Assembly (NCBI GenBank): GCA_029975915.1
Contig: JARKOC010000197.1
Coordinates: forward strand, 7,810 to 71,809
Length of the DNA: 64,000 nucleotides
DNA from: Bryobacteraceae bacterium
GTDB lineage: Bacteria > Acidobacteriota > Terriglobia > Bryobacterales > Bryobacteraceae
Direction: 5' to 3'
The stretch's first letter is position 1, and the number at the start of each line of letters is the position of its first letter. The notes beneath the pieces were generated by a model. It worked only from the letters and a program-made list of their open reading frames with translations. It made no database searches and had not been told where the DNA came from. The translations under genes and the position numbers were made by a program. Shown piece after piece: positions 36,079-43,686 of this stretch.

Positions 36079-36477
36079 CTAGTCTCGCACAAGTGTGTGG
36101 ATGATCGGACAGCCCTGCGCGGGCTCCCCTGCGTCGCACTGCCGGATGAGAGACGCCAGAGATTTCCGCATCGCGCTCAGGTCCTTCAACTTTCGGTCAA
36201 TCAACTCGATCCTGTGCGCGGCCAGGGCGCGAGTTTCCGCGCAGGCGCAAGAGTTTTCCAGCCGCAGCAGCCCGGAGATTTCCTCCAGTGTGAAACCGAG
36301 CGCCTGCGCGCGCTTGATAAAGCGGATGTGCTTGACCATTTCCGACGGGTACCGCCGGTAGCCGTCGAGGGGCTTCTTCGGCTCTTCGAGCAGGCCGCGC
36401 CTCTGGTAGTAGCGGACCGTCTCCACGTTTACGCCAGCCAGTCGCGCCATCCGCCCGATGGTCAGATCTCTAGTCAT
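36079..36477 (-). CDS. merR: MerR, mercury-responsive regulator
   Basis: 132 aa. N-terminal MerR helix-turn-helix (LTIGRMARLAGVNVETVRYY) and a long dimerisation helix. The Hg(II)-binding cysteines are at 79, 114 and 123, with the same 35 and 9 residue spacing as Cys82, Cys117 and Cys126 of Tn501 MerR, and the C-terminal GCPII loop is present. It represses, then on Hg(II) activates, the divergent promoter at 36489-36519. Divergent from merTPA. Confidence 0.93.
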   Translation of the reverse strand: MTRDLTIGRMARLAGVNVETVRYYQRRGLLEEPKKPLDGYRRYPSEMVKHIRFIKRAQALGFTLEEISGLLRLENSCACAETRALAAHRIELIDRKLKDLSAMRKSLASLIRQCDAGEPAQGCPIIHTLVRD

Positions 36478-36488
36478 GAAGAATCCTC

Positions 36489-36519
36489 TTGACTCCGTAC
36501 CATAGTACGGAATTTAGAC
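36489..36519 (+). promoter_or_regulatory. merT promoter with MerR operator
   Basis: -35 TTGACT (36489-36494), a 19-base spacer containing the dyad CCGTAC-CATA-GTACGG, and -10 TTAGAC (36514-36519). The over-long 19-base spacer with the dyad between the two boxes is the classic MerR-controlled layout, here almost the same as in Tn501/Tn21. Confidence 0.9.
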
Positions 36520-36552
36520 TGGAATTAGGAAGGCCAAAGAGGAAAGACGTAC

Positions 36553-36939
36553 ATGAGCAAATCGTTGACGGAAGGACAGCTAAGGGTGGCTTCCGCGCCG
36601 ACAAGCAGCCGGACCGCCCTATTTCTCGGTGGCTTGGCGGCCATCCTCGCTTCTACCTGCTGCCTCGGACCCCTGGTCCTGGTGTTGCTGGGTACCAGCG
36701 GCGCGTGGATTGGCAACCTGACGGCGCTCGAACCATACCGCCCGCTCTTCATCGCCGCGGCGCTCATCGCCCTCACCTTCGCCTACCTGCGCATATTCCG
36801 GCGCGCGCACGTTTGCAGGCCGGGCGAGGTCTGCGCCGTCACGCAGGTTCAGACGACGTACAAGTTGATCTTCTGGGCGGTGGCGGCCCTGGTTGTGATC
36901 GCGCTGGCCTTCCCCCACGTCCTGCCGCTCTTCTATTAA
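36553..36939 (+). CDS. merT: MerT, mercuric ion transporter
   Basis: 128 aa with three membrane helices. The first contains the vicinal Cys pair (ASTCCLGPLVLVLLG) that accepts Hg(II) from MerP; the cytoplasmic loop between helices 2 and 3 holds a second pair, CRPGEVC, with five residues between as in MerT. N-terminal 20 residues are hydrophilic. Imports Hg(II) for reduction by MerA. It follows the mer promoter and precedes merP by 20 bases. Confidence 0.93.
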   Translation: MSKSLTEGQLRVASAPTSSRTALFLGGLAAILASTCCLGPLVLVLLGTSGAWIGNLTALEPYRPLFIAAALIALTFAYLRIFRRAHVCRPGEVCAVTQVQTTYKLIFWAVAALVVIALAFPHVLPLFY

Positions 36940-36959
36940 AAAGGAGACTCGACTCCGCT

Positions 36960-37259
36960 ATGCGCAGACTTGTTCGGATAATCGCCACCTTTCCGGCCGT
37001 GCTCCTCGCACTCGCCGTTTCCACCATGCCTGCTCTGGCCGCGATAAAGACCGTCACGCTTACCGTGTCGGGCATGACTTGCGCCGCCTGCCTCATCACC
37101 GTGAAAACAGCACTCACCAAAGTTCACGGCGTCGAGAAAGCCGAGGTCAGTTTCGAAAAGAAAAAAGCTGTCATCACCTACGACGACACGAAAACGAACG
37201 TCGATAAGCTGAAGGAGGCCACTAAGAATGCCGGATTTCCTTCGACCGAGGAGCGATAA
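36960..37259 (+). CDS. merP: MerP, periplasmic mercury-binding protein
   Basis: 99 aa: signal peptide (to ALA) and one HMA domain with VSGMTCAACLITVKTALTKV, the metal-binding GMTCAAC. Position 'LITVK' replaces the usual 'PITVK'. Binds Hg(II) in the periplasm and hands it to MerT. AAGGAG 11 bases before the ATG. Starts 20 bases after merT. Confidence 0.93.
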   Translation: MRRLVRIIATFPAVLLALAVSTMPALAAIKTVTLTVSGMTCAACLITVKTALTKVHGVEKAEVSFEKKKAVITYDDTKTNVDKLKEATKNAGFPSTEER

Positions 37260-37291
37260 GCCGAATAACCGACGATCCGGGAGTGTACGGT

Positions 37292-38758
37292 ATGGTGCAT
37301 GAGTGCTGTATTGCTGAGAGTGCTCCGAAGAATGTCAATTCTCCGGTGAAGAACGACAGGCAACCCGATGTTCTCATCATCGGCGTCGGTTCGGCGGCGT
37401 TTGCCGCTGCCATCGCGGCAGCGGAGAGCGGCGCGCGAGTAGTGATGGTCGGAGAAGGCGTCATCGGCGGCACGTGCGTCAATATTGGCTGTATCCCCTC
37501 GAAGGCGCTGATCCGCGCCATGCAGGCGGTTCATGACGGCAAGATCGCGAACCGCTTTGACGGCGTGAACAGCGCTGCGGGCGTCTTTAACTGGAAGGCC
37601 CTTGTACAGCAGAAACAGACCTTGGTCCAGGACCTCCGCAAGGCCAAATACGAAGACCTCCTTCCGCAGTATTCGAATGTTACCTACGTCAAGGGCTGGG
37701 CGCAGTTCACAGGTAAGAGCACAGAAGTGGAAGCTGCTGGGTGGCTGTATCACCCGAAGAAGGTGATTCTGGCGACCGGGTCTTCCCCTGCGTTGCCGCC
37801 CATTAATGGCATTCAAAGCGTGCCGTTGCTGGACAGCACCAAGGCGCTTGAGTTGGAGACGTTACCGCAGTCGCTTCTCGTCATCGGCGGCGGGATTATC
37901 GGATGCGAGTTGGGTCAGATGTTTGCGCGTGCCGGCGTCAGGGTCACGATCTGCTGCCGCAGGCGGCTTCTGCCCGCGGCTGAGCCCGAGGTCAGCGAAG
38001 CGCTGGCCGGGTACCTACGCCAAGAAGACATCACCATATGCCAGGGCCTTGGATACCAGAAGATCGGGAGGAGCGCCAACGGCATCGCGCTCACTTGTCA
38101 CACGTCGGAAGGCGAGCGGGTTATCGAGGCCGACCAGGTTCTCGCTGCCACCGGCCGCAATCCGAATACCGGGAACCTTCATCTTGAAAAGGCTGGTATC
38201 GCCCTGAACCGCAAAGGCGGCGTTGGCGTCAACGCCTACATGCAAACCAGCCACCCGGACATTTATGCCGTGGGCGACGTGACCGGACAGGACATGTTCG
38301 TGTATATGGCTGCCTACGGCGGAAAACTTGCGGCGCACAATGCCCTGAACGGCAATACGCACCGGTACAGCAATGATGCAATGCCATGGGTCGTCTTCAC
38401 CGATCCCCAGATGGCTGCCGCCGGGTTGACCGAAGTTGAGGCAAAAGCCGAGGGCTATGATGTCATCACCAGCACCATCACGCTCGACTACGTCCCACGC
38501 CACATCGCAGCCCGCGATACGCGCGGCCTGATAAAGCTCATCGCCGAACGGAAGACCGGCAAACTGCTGGGCGCAAGCATTCTCGCGCCCGAGGCCGGCG
38601 ACAGCATCCAGACTATCGTCATGGCCCTGAAGGTAGAACTGTCAACCGAGAACCTTGCCGATACCATCTTCCCCTACCTCACCGCCGTCGAAGGGATCAA
38701 GCTCGCCGCGCAAGCCTTCAAGAAGGATGTCAAGAAACTTTCCTGCTGCGCGGGGTGA
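37292..38758 (+). CDS. merA: MerA, mercuric reductase lacking the NmerA domain
   Basis: 488 aa flavoprotein disulfide reductase. FAD site DVLIIGVGSAAFAAA, redox pair GTCVNIGCIPSK, NAD(P)H site LLVIGGGIIGCELGQ, second FAD motif YAVGDVTGQ, and the C-terminal Hg(II)-binding pair LSCCAG. It reduces Hg(II) to Hg(0) with NADPH. The N-terminal HMA (NmerA) domain of many homologues is absent, although HECC occurs in the first residues. ATG at 37292 has GGGAG 8 bases upstream; a GTG 9 bases earlier is less likely. Last gene of the operon. Confidence 0.95.
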   Translation: MVHECCIAESAPKNVNSPVKNDRQPDVLIIGVGSAAFAAAIAAAESGARVVMVGEGVIGGTCVNIGCIPSKALIRAMQAVHDGKIANRFDGVNSAAGVFNWKALVQQKQTLVQDLRKAKYEDLLPQYSNVTYVKGWAQFTGKSTEVEAAGWLYHPKKVILATGSSPALPPINGIQSVPLLDSTKALELETLPQSLLVIGGGIIGCELGQMFARAGVRVTICCRRRLLPAAEPEVSEALAGYLRQEDITICQGLGYQKIGRSANGIALTCHTSEGERVIEADQVLAATGRNPNTGNLHLEKAGIALNRKGGVGVNAYMQTSHPDIYAVGDVTGQDMFVYMAAYGGKLAAHNALNGNTHRYSNDAMPWVVFTDPQMAAAGLTEVEAKAEGYDVITSTITLDYVPRHIAARDTRGLIKLIAERKTGKLLGASILAPEAGDSIQTIVMALKVELSTENLADTIFPYLTAVEGIKLAAQAFKKDVKKLSCCAG

Positions 38759-38867
38759 CCGCCTGCCCGACCTGTCCCTCTTAACAAACCGCTCCGCCCT
38801 GACGCGGACATCTCGAACTCACCGAAATACGTCAGCGAGATTCCAAACGGCGGCAACGAGTCTCGAT

Positions 38868-39911
38868 TTAGTCCAGCGCTTTGACAATGATCGTGCCGCT
38901 CCGCTCCCAGGCCAACGCCGCCCCTGCGCCAGGCAGAGCCACAATGCTCGGGAAGGCAGCATCATTGTCCAAAGTGGCAGCGTCCTTGTGACCTGGCGCT
39001 TTCACCTTCAAGAGCTTACCCTCCGTCCAAGCGAGGATGGGCCCTCCCGGCATCGCTGCCACGACGGGTTGGCGGCCCGGACCGATGATCTGTTCTGGAT
39101 GCGCACTCGTGGAAAGATAGACCTCTCCCTCGCGCCGCCAGATCGTGAGGGGCTTGCCGTCCGCGCCAACCTGAAGCGCTCCGCCATCCATGGGACAGGC
39201 GTTCAACTTCCACGTGCCAGCGCCGAGCTTGGCCGCTGCGCCGAAAGTCTTGCCTCCATCATCGGAGCGGACCAGGTACATATCGCGATTCCCGTCAATC
39301 GAGTTCCGAAACATGACGAAGATCCGGCCCTGTGCATCGACGGCCGCCGTTGGATGGCAGCACTCGCACACCGATCCAGACGGAGATTCGTACACAAGGG
39401 TATTCGGCGACCAGGTCGCGCCCCCGTTATTTGATGTCGAACCATACAACCGGGTGCCTTTCCCGCGCAGATCGAGCCATGAGGCGAACAGAATGCCCTT
39501 GCCGCCAGCACCCATGGTGTGGAGTCCCTCGCGCGCCGAGGACGAGACATCATTGATCGCCTTGCCGGCGGACCAAGTCTTCCCGCCGTCGACAGAACGC
39601 CACGCGACGAGATCACCATCAGCGCCGCGGCCCTTCTCACCTACCACGGCTGAGATGACAATAGCCTCCGGCGTCATGGCGATCCTCGGTCCTCTTCTCA
39701 TGCCGAGCGAGAGTTTGCCCTGAGAGGAGACGACCGCCGGCTTGCTCCAACTCCTGCCGGCATCTGTGGACCCAGCGAAGAAAACACTATTGCCGGCACC
39801 GTAGGTCAGCACCAGGCGGGTTCCATCGGTAGCCAGTTGCGGCTGGCGATTCGGCAGGTCGGCGGACTGTGGCGCAAACTGCGCCGAGAGGAGGAGAGTG
39901 AAGAGTAGCAT
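38868..39911 (-). CDS. Secreted sialidase-fold (Asp-box) beta-propeller with Cys cluster
   Basis: 347 aa with a short signal peptide. At least four Asp-box repeats are visible: STDAGRSWS, SVDGGKTWS, SNNGGATWS, SDDGGKTF. Between them lies SVCECCHPTAAVD and later NACPMDGG. The Arg triad of true sialidases is not evident, so 'sialidase' is a fold name only. Cys and His in the CxCCHP motif could bind copper or another metal. It is divergent from the Met-rich protein gene, with the UAS/sigma-54 region between. No good ribosome-binding site seen. Confidence 0.7.
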   Translation of the reverse strand: MLLFTLLLSAQFAPQSADLPNRQPQLATDGTRLVLTYGAGNSVFFAGSTDAGRSWSKPAVVSSQGKLSLGMRRGPRIAMTPEAIVISAVVGEKGRGADGDLVAWRSVDGGKTWSAGKAINDVSSSAREGLHTMGAGGKGILFASWLDLRGKGTRLYGSTSNNGGATWSPNTLVYESPSGSVCECCHPTAAVDAQGRIFVMFRNSIDGNRDMYLVRSDDGGKTFGAAAKLGAGTWKLNACPMDGGALQVGADGKPLTIWRREGEVYLSTSAHPEQIIGPGRQPVVAAMPGGPILAWTEGKLLKVKAPGHKDAATLDNDAAFPSIVALPGAGAALAWERSGTIIVKALD

Positions 39912-39982
39912 CGTGTACCCAGTGCGGCTGTTTCCTCCATTGTAGACACGTCGGTGTCTTGCGGTAGCCGCCGGAGCGGTGC

Positions 39983-40000
39983 GGGCACGCCGTTGTGCCC
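39983..40000. promoter_or_regulatory. Enhancer-like dyad GGGCAC-N6-GTGCCC (copy A)
   Basis: Perfect 18-bp dyad with spacer GCCGTT. Its centre is 84 bases upstream of the centre of the -12 GC of the promoter at 40063-40076. Candidate binding site for the NtrC-type regulator at 45.5 kb. Confidence 0.6.
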
Positions 40001-40062
40001 TCTATGATCGGCAGGCAATCCATGGGGCGTCTCAAGTCATTGAATCTGCGTGGACTCCTGGT

Positions 40063-40076
40063 GGCACGATGCTTGC
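40063..40076 (+). promoter_or_regulatory. Sigma-54 promoter for the Met-rich protein gene
   Basis: TGGCACG-ATGC-TTGCA matches all 12 defined positions of the sigma-54 consensus. Start point near 40088; the ATG is at 40125 with TAGGAG upstream. Confidence 0.8.
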
Positions 40077-40124
40077 ACTACAAGAGCCGTGTCAGATCGA
40101 ACTTCATTTTTAGGAGCTATTAAG

Positions 40125-40877
40125 ATGAACAGACTCTTTTCTCGCGCGGCGTTGCTTGCGCTGGCACTCCCGACCCTCACTTTCGCGCAGATGGGCGGAG
40201 GAATGGGTAACGGTACCGGCGGCGGCATGATGGGGCCGGGCAACTCAGGAACCCCAGGGACAACGGGCATGAACTCAGGCCAAGGCATGGGCAGCGGAAT
40301 GGGCATGAGCGGCGCCATGGGTTCTCGCGAAATGATGGACGGACCGACCGTCGGACCGGATGGCACGGTTTACGTCGTGCGTCTCGCTTCAACGTCGACC
40401 ACCAACCAGGGCATGATGAATCCCGGCACAGGCACTCCACAGTACGAACTGGTAGCGCTGAGCCCGGTGAGCGGGTCAGCAAATTGGAAGCTCGCCATCA
40501 CGGGCACCATGATCTCAGAGCCGGTGTTGGGCAAGGACGGCAAGATCTTCATGACTGCCTCGGACTTCGTGATGAACGGCCAGACCCAGTCCGGCGGCGG
40601 GATGATGAACCCTGGGACAACGACGGCCTCGACCGGCAAGTCCCGATTGATCATCGTGACCGCGTACCCCACCACGGCGACGATTACCGCCACGATCACG
40701 ACTGATTCCAACGTTCTTTCAGCTCCGAAGATTGCCGATGATGCAGGCAGCTATGTGGTCTACGTGACGGGCTTCGAGATGGGAGTCGATGACAAGGATT
40801 CGGTTGCCAGTGGCCAGAAGACGTTGTATGCCTTCACTCCCGCCGGCGCCACCAAATTCAGCGTCAAGTTGAACTGA
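40125..40877 (+). CDS. Secreted Met/Gly-rich protein
   Basis: 250 aa. Signal peptide ending FAQ, then a low-complexity segment of about 45 residues with MGGGMGNGTGGGMMGPGN, MGSGMGMSGAMGSREMMDG and about 14 Met. The rest is beta-rich (GPTVGPDGTVYVVRLAST, SRLIIVTAYPTTATITATI, YAFTPAGATKFSVKLN) with repeated SAPKIADD / SEPVLGKDGK units of a PQQ-like or propeller type. The Met run suits Cu(I)/Ag(I) binding. No family assignment. Preceded by a full sigma-54 promoter and the dyad. Confidence 0.75.
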   Translation: MNRLFSRAALLALALPTLTFAQMGGGMGNGTGGGMMGPGNSGTPGTTGMNSGQGMGSGMGMSGAMGSREMMDGPTVGPDGTVYVVRLASTSTTNQGMMNPGTGTPQYELVALSPVSGSANWKLAITGTMISEPVLGKDGKIFMTASDFVMNGQTQSGGGMMNPGTTTASTGKSRLIIVTAYPTTATITATITTDSNVLSAPKIADDAGSYVVYVTGFEMGVDDKDSVASGQKTLYAFTPAGATKFSVKLN

Positions 40878-40993
40878 CCATGCGCCGACCTGTCGGCGTC
40901 GTACTAACCCTCCACCGTTCTCGAGGCGGGGCCGCCAACCCCGCCTCCTCGTGTCTTGTCATGCGATCGTGGAATTCCCCTCTGCTGGCCAAT

Positions 40994-41011
40994 TCTGCAC
41001 ACTGGGTGCCC
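40994..41011. promoter_or_regulatory. Half-conserved copy of the regulator dyad
   Basis: Right half GTGCCC (41006-41011) exact; a left half CTGCAC (40995-41000) matches 4 of 6 but with a 5-base instead of 6-base spacer. Lies about 65 bases upstream of the -12 element at 41067-41068. Confidence 0.25.
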
Positions 41012-41054
41012 TAAACTCTCCAGATTCAGCCCCCAGATCGCCTTCCACACCTCT

Positions 41055-41068
41055 GGAGAGAGGATTGC
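41055..41068 (+). promoter_or_regulatory. Candidate sigma-54 promoter for the DUF302/DUF2318 pair
   Basis: TGGAGAG-AGGA-TTGCA: 9 of 12 defined positions, GG and GC 10 bases apart, TTGCA intact. Start point near 41080, 12 bases before the ATG at 41092. Confidence 0.4.
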
Positions 41069-41091
41069 ATAGATGCATTCCGGGGACGTCA

Positions 41092-41574
41092 ATGAACCTC
41101 GAATGCACCCAAACCCTGGTCCTGGACCTGCCCTACGACCAAGCCCGGAAGCGCATCATAGCGGCGTTAAAGGAACACGGCCTTCAGGTGGCCTTCAACT
41201 TCGATGTGGCCGACGGCATCTTGCGATCATCTGGTGTCAGTTTGCCGAAGTCTTCCGTGCTCGGAGTCGGATGTCCATACCAGCTTCTGGAAGCACTTGT
41301 CGCGGATGGCTGCGCGGCGGTTTTCCTCCCGCTTCACGTGGTCCTCTCCGAGCACGGGCCGGAGTGCGAGGTGCGCCTTCTCGCGCCGCAAGTACTTCGG
41401 GCAGCGGGACTCACCCCAGCCGTTTCCATTCCCGCGCATCGCACGTTGAGGCGTATCCGCGAGGTCTTGATCTCAATCGGAGCTTGTTCGACAAAGCGAG
41501 CCTATGAAGGTCGACCGGTGGTGGAGATCGAGGCAACTGAGGAGTCCTTTCAGGAAGAGGCCACCGGAGTATGA
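41092..41574 (+). CDS. DUF302-like protein
   Basis: 160 aa, no signal peptide. Begins TQTLVLDLPYDQARKRIIAA, resembling the beta-alpha start of DUF302, followed by FNFDVADGILRSSGV, GCPYQLLEALVADGCAAVFL and LHVVLSEHGPECEVRLLAPQ. Only the central part aligns by eye with the DUF302 protein at 2.5-2.9 kb, so this is a diverged member. Overlaps the DUF2318 gene by four bases (ATGA), implying coupling. An upstream GTG-type extension to 40951 looks non-coding. Confidence 0.65.
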   Translation: MNLECTQTLVLDLPYDQARKRIIAALKEHGLQVAFNFDVADGILRSSGVSLPKSSVLGVGCPYQLLEALVADGCAAVFLPLHVVLSEHGPECEVRLLAPQVLRAAGLTPAVSIPAHRTLRRIREVLISIGACSTKRAYEGRPVVEIEATEESFQEEATGV

Positions 41575-42092
41575 AGCGCGGAAAAGAACGCCGTTTGACT
41601 CCGCAAGAGCGACGATCGTTGCTCCTGGTCACGACGTTTCTGCTGGCGGCTATCGGACTGGGCACGTGGTTGCATTTGAGCCAACACGAAATCCTCCCGG
41701 CTAAGGAGTTCGCTGCTCGCGCTGGCCAGGACCTGCGTGTCCCATTGGCCGACCTCCGTTCCGACAAGGCGCGGTTGTATCGAGTTGAGGACGAGAGAGG
41801 CGAACCGATTCGCGTTTTCGTGAAAGCGCGGGGCAATGATCGGCTTGTAGTTACGTTCGCTGCCTGCCGTCGTTGCAACAGGGCGGCCCGCCCAAGCCGC
41901 CTGTCCAACGGCGAACTCATCTGTGGTCATTGCGGCGAGCCGATGCCGCTTCTTGAAGAAGGCGCTACTCTCCCCGTCGAGAAGGATTGCACGCCCGTGC
42001 CAGTCCCGTTTCGAATTGAGGGCGATTCCATCGTCGTTCGTGCGGCGGACATCGACGCGGGAAGGCCGCTGTTCGCGAGGAGGGCCGACTGA
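41571..42092 (+). CDS. Membrane-anchored DUF2318 protein, second copy
   Basis: 173 aa. N-terminal helix (LLLVTTFLLAAIGLGTWLHL), then LRVPLADLRSDKARLYRVED, FAACRRCNRAARPSRLSNG, LICGHCGEPMPLLEEG, KDCTPVPVPF. Compared with 33385-33933 the pattern C-x2-C, C-x2-C, C is kept, but IN...SGGC becomes TLPVEKDC. Probably a periplasmic metal or redox protein, coupled to the DUF302 gene. Converges on the oxidase gene with 14 bases between stops. Confidence 0.8.
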   Translation: MKRGKERRLTPQERRSLLLVTTFLLAAIGLGTWLHLSQHEILPAKEFAARAGQDLRVPLADLRSDKARLYRVEDERGEPIRVFVKARGNDRLVVTFAACRRCNRAARPSRLSNGELICGHCGEPMPLLEEGATLPVEKDCTPVPVPFRIEGDSIVVRAADIDAGRPLFARRAD

Positions 42093-42106
42093 GCAGACCG
42101 AAAAGA

Positions 42107-43516
42107 TCAGCCTTGGATCTGCAGTGTACCCATCATCCCGAGGTCCTCATGGTCGAGGATGTGGCAGTGGTACAGAGCCATGCCGGCGAAATCGCGAAAA
42201 GCGGTTCGTACACGCACCCGGCTGAAGGCCGGCACCAGGGCCACGTCCTTCCACGCCCGAAGTGGCGCTCCATCCGAACCGACAACCTGAAACGGATTGG
42301 TGTGGACGTGCATGGGGTGATCCATCATCGTCGGGTTGATGAAGTCCCACTCCTCGACGGAGTTCAGAACCACTCGGGTGTCTACTCGGCCTGGATTGAA
42401 AGTGCGCCCATTGATTGTGAACGTCGCGCCACCACCGCCCATCATTCCCATTCCCATGCCCATTCCTTGGCCAAGCTGGAAGCTGCGGCGCACGGAAGGT
42501 TCGGGCAGTGGATCGATGTTGACGAGCCGCTGAGGCAGACTCCACGTGCTACCCGCCTGGCCCTGATAGACCAACGTGGCCAGCACTGCCGGACCGGACG
42601 ACGCGCCCCCCATCATCCCCATTCCCATGCCGCCCCGGTTGTAGGGCAAACTCACGAGCCGGTAGCTTCCACCGGGCCGCGCACCTTGAACCATCACTTC
42701 AATGCGTTCGCCTGGCGCGAGGAGGATCTCGTCGCGCTGTTCCGGCGATGGAAGCGCGCCGCCATCGGTAGCAATCAAATAGAGGGGATGATCTTCCAAT
42801 TGGAGCCGGTAGAAACGCGAACTGGAGGCGTTCAGGATGCGCAGGCGCACCCAGCCATCACGATCGAGGCCTATCGAAGGGTTGGTTTGACCATTGGCGG
42901 TGACCAAGTTGCCCTGACGACCGGTCATTCGCGCCATCAGGCTGGGTTCCACTGGAAGCCCGCTGCTGGAGAGCGCGAAGTCCTGCAAAACGAGGATCGC
43001 CTCGGGCGCTTTCGCGATTTCCGGGATCTGGTCCAATTCGCCTCGTACGATGAAGACTCCCGCCAGCCCGCGCGACACCTGGCGTGCGACGGAGCCATGC
43101 ATGTGAGGGTGATACCAGAAGGTGCCACCCGGATGGTCCGTCGGAAGGTCGAATTCGTAGGTCAGACTCTCGCCCGAGCCGACCTCAAGGAAACTGTTGT
43201 CGCCGTTTCCGTTGGGCGTCACGTGCAGGCCGTGATAGTGAAGATTGGTCATCTCCGGCAGGCTGTTCCGAAAGCGGATGCGAACGTGGTCGCCCGGATG
43301 AGCCTCGATAGTTGGCCCAGGAACCTGACCATTGAATCCGAACAGATAGGCGTACTGCCCAGCGACGTTGATCCACGTCTGTTGGGCTTCCAGATCCACC
43401 TCCACGAGGCCGGCGCTCGTGGCCAGTTCAGCGCCCCGCAACGAAGTGACCAGTCCGTAGCCCGCCGGCAGTCCGATGGCGGCTTTCAGGAAACCTCGAC
43501 GATTGCACGCGAACAT
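42107..43516 (-). CDS. Multicopper oxidase (CueO/CopA-like) with Met-rich loops
   Basis: 469 aa. Tat signal with NRRGFLKAA at residues 5-13. Four copper motifs in order: HYHGLHV, WYHPHMHG, HPMHVHTNPF and HCHILDHEDLGMM; the last has the type 1 Met. Two Met/Gly loops interrupt the middle and last domains (GGMGMGMMGG, GQGMGMGMGMMGGGG), as in CueO-type cuprous oxidases. Oxidises Cu(I) to Cu(II) in the periplasm. ATG at 43516 has GGAGGG 5 bases upstream, preferred over a longer start at 43588 that would bury the Tat motif. Divergent from the CHASE2 kinase. Confidence 0.93.
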   Translation of the reverse strand: MFACNRRGFLKAAIGLPAGYGLVTSLRGAELATSAGLVEVDLEAQQTWINVAGQYAYLFGFNGQVPGPTIEAHPGDHVRIRFRNSLPEMTNLHYHGLHVTPNGNGDNSFLEVGSGESLTYEFDLPTDHPGGTFWYHPHMHGSVARQVSRGLAGVFIVRGELDQIPEIAKAPEAILVLQDFALSSSGLPVEPSLMARMTGRQGNLVTANGQTNPSIGLDRDGWVRLRILNASSSRFYRLQLEDHPLYLIATDGGALPSPEQRDEILLAPGERIEVMVQGARPGGSYRLVSLPYNRGGMGMGMMGGASSGPAVLATLVYQGQAGSTWSLPQRLVNIDPLPEPSVRRSFQLGQGMGMGMGMMGGGGATFTINGRTFNPGRVDTRVVLNSVEEWDFINPTMMDHPMHVHTNPFQVVGSDGAPLRAWKDVALVPAFSRVRVRTAFRDFAGMALYHCHILDHEDLGMMGTLQIQG

Positions 43517-43560
43517 ATGTCCCTCCGTATTTGGATAATCGCTTCCCAGAGGCAGACATC

Positions 43561-43574
43561 GCAGTTCCCCTGCC
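43561..43574 (-). promoter_or_regulatory. Candidate sigma-54 promoter for the multicopper oxidase
   Basis: On the minus strand TGGCAGG-GGAA-CTGCG: 9 of 12 defined positions, GG and GC 10 bases apart. Start point near 43549, leaving a 33-base leader with a strong ribosome-binding site. Confidence 0.5.
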
Positions 43575-43636
43575 AAACGGCATGTCACTGTTTTCAGTTG
43601 CTTGCATCATCATTGAAAGAGTGGCGTGAGTGCTTC

Positions 43637-43654
43637 GGGCACAGTAACGTGCCC
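43637..43654. promoter_or_regulatory. Enhancer-like dyad GGGCAC-N6-GTGCCC (copy B)
   Basis: Perfect dyad with spacer AGTAAC in the region between the oxidase and the CHASE2 kinase. Its centre is 84 bases upstream of the -12 element of the oxidase promoter, the same distance as for copy A. Confidence 0.6.
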
Positions 43655-43686
43655 AAAGCGCCAGTAACTGGGAGCAGGAACTTCTG

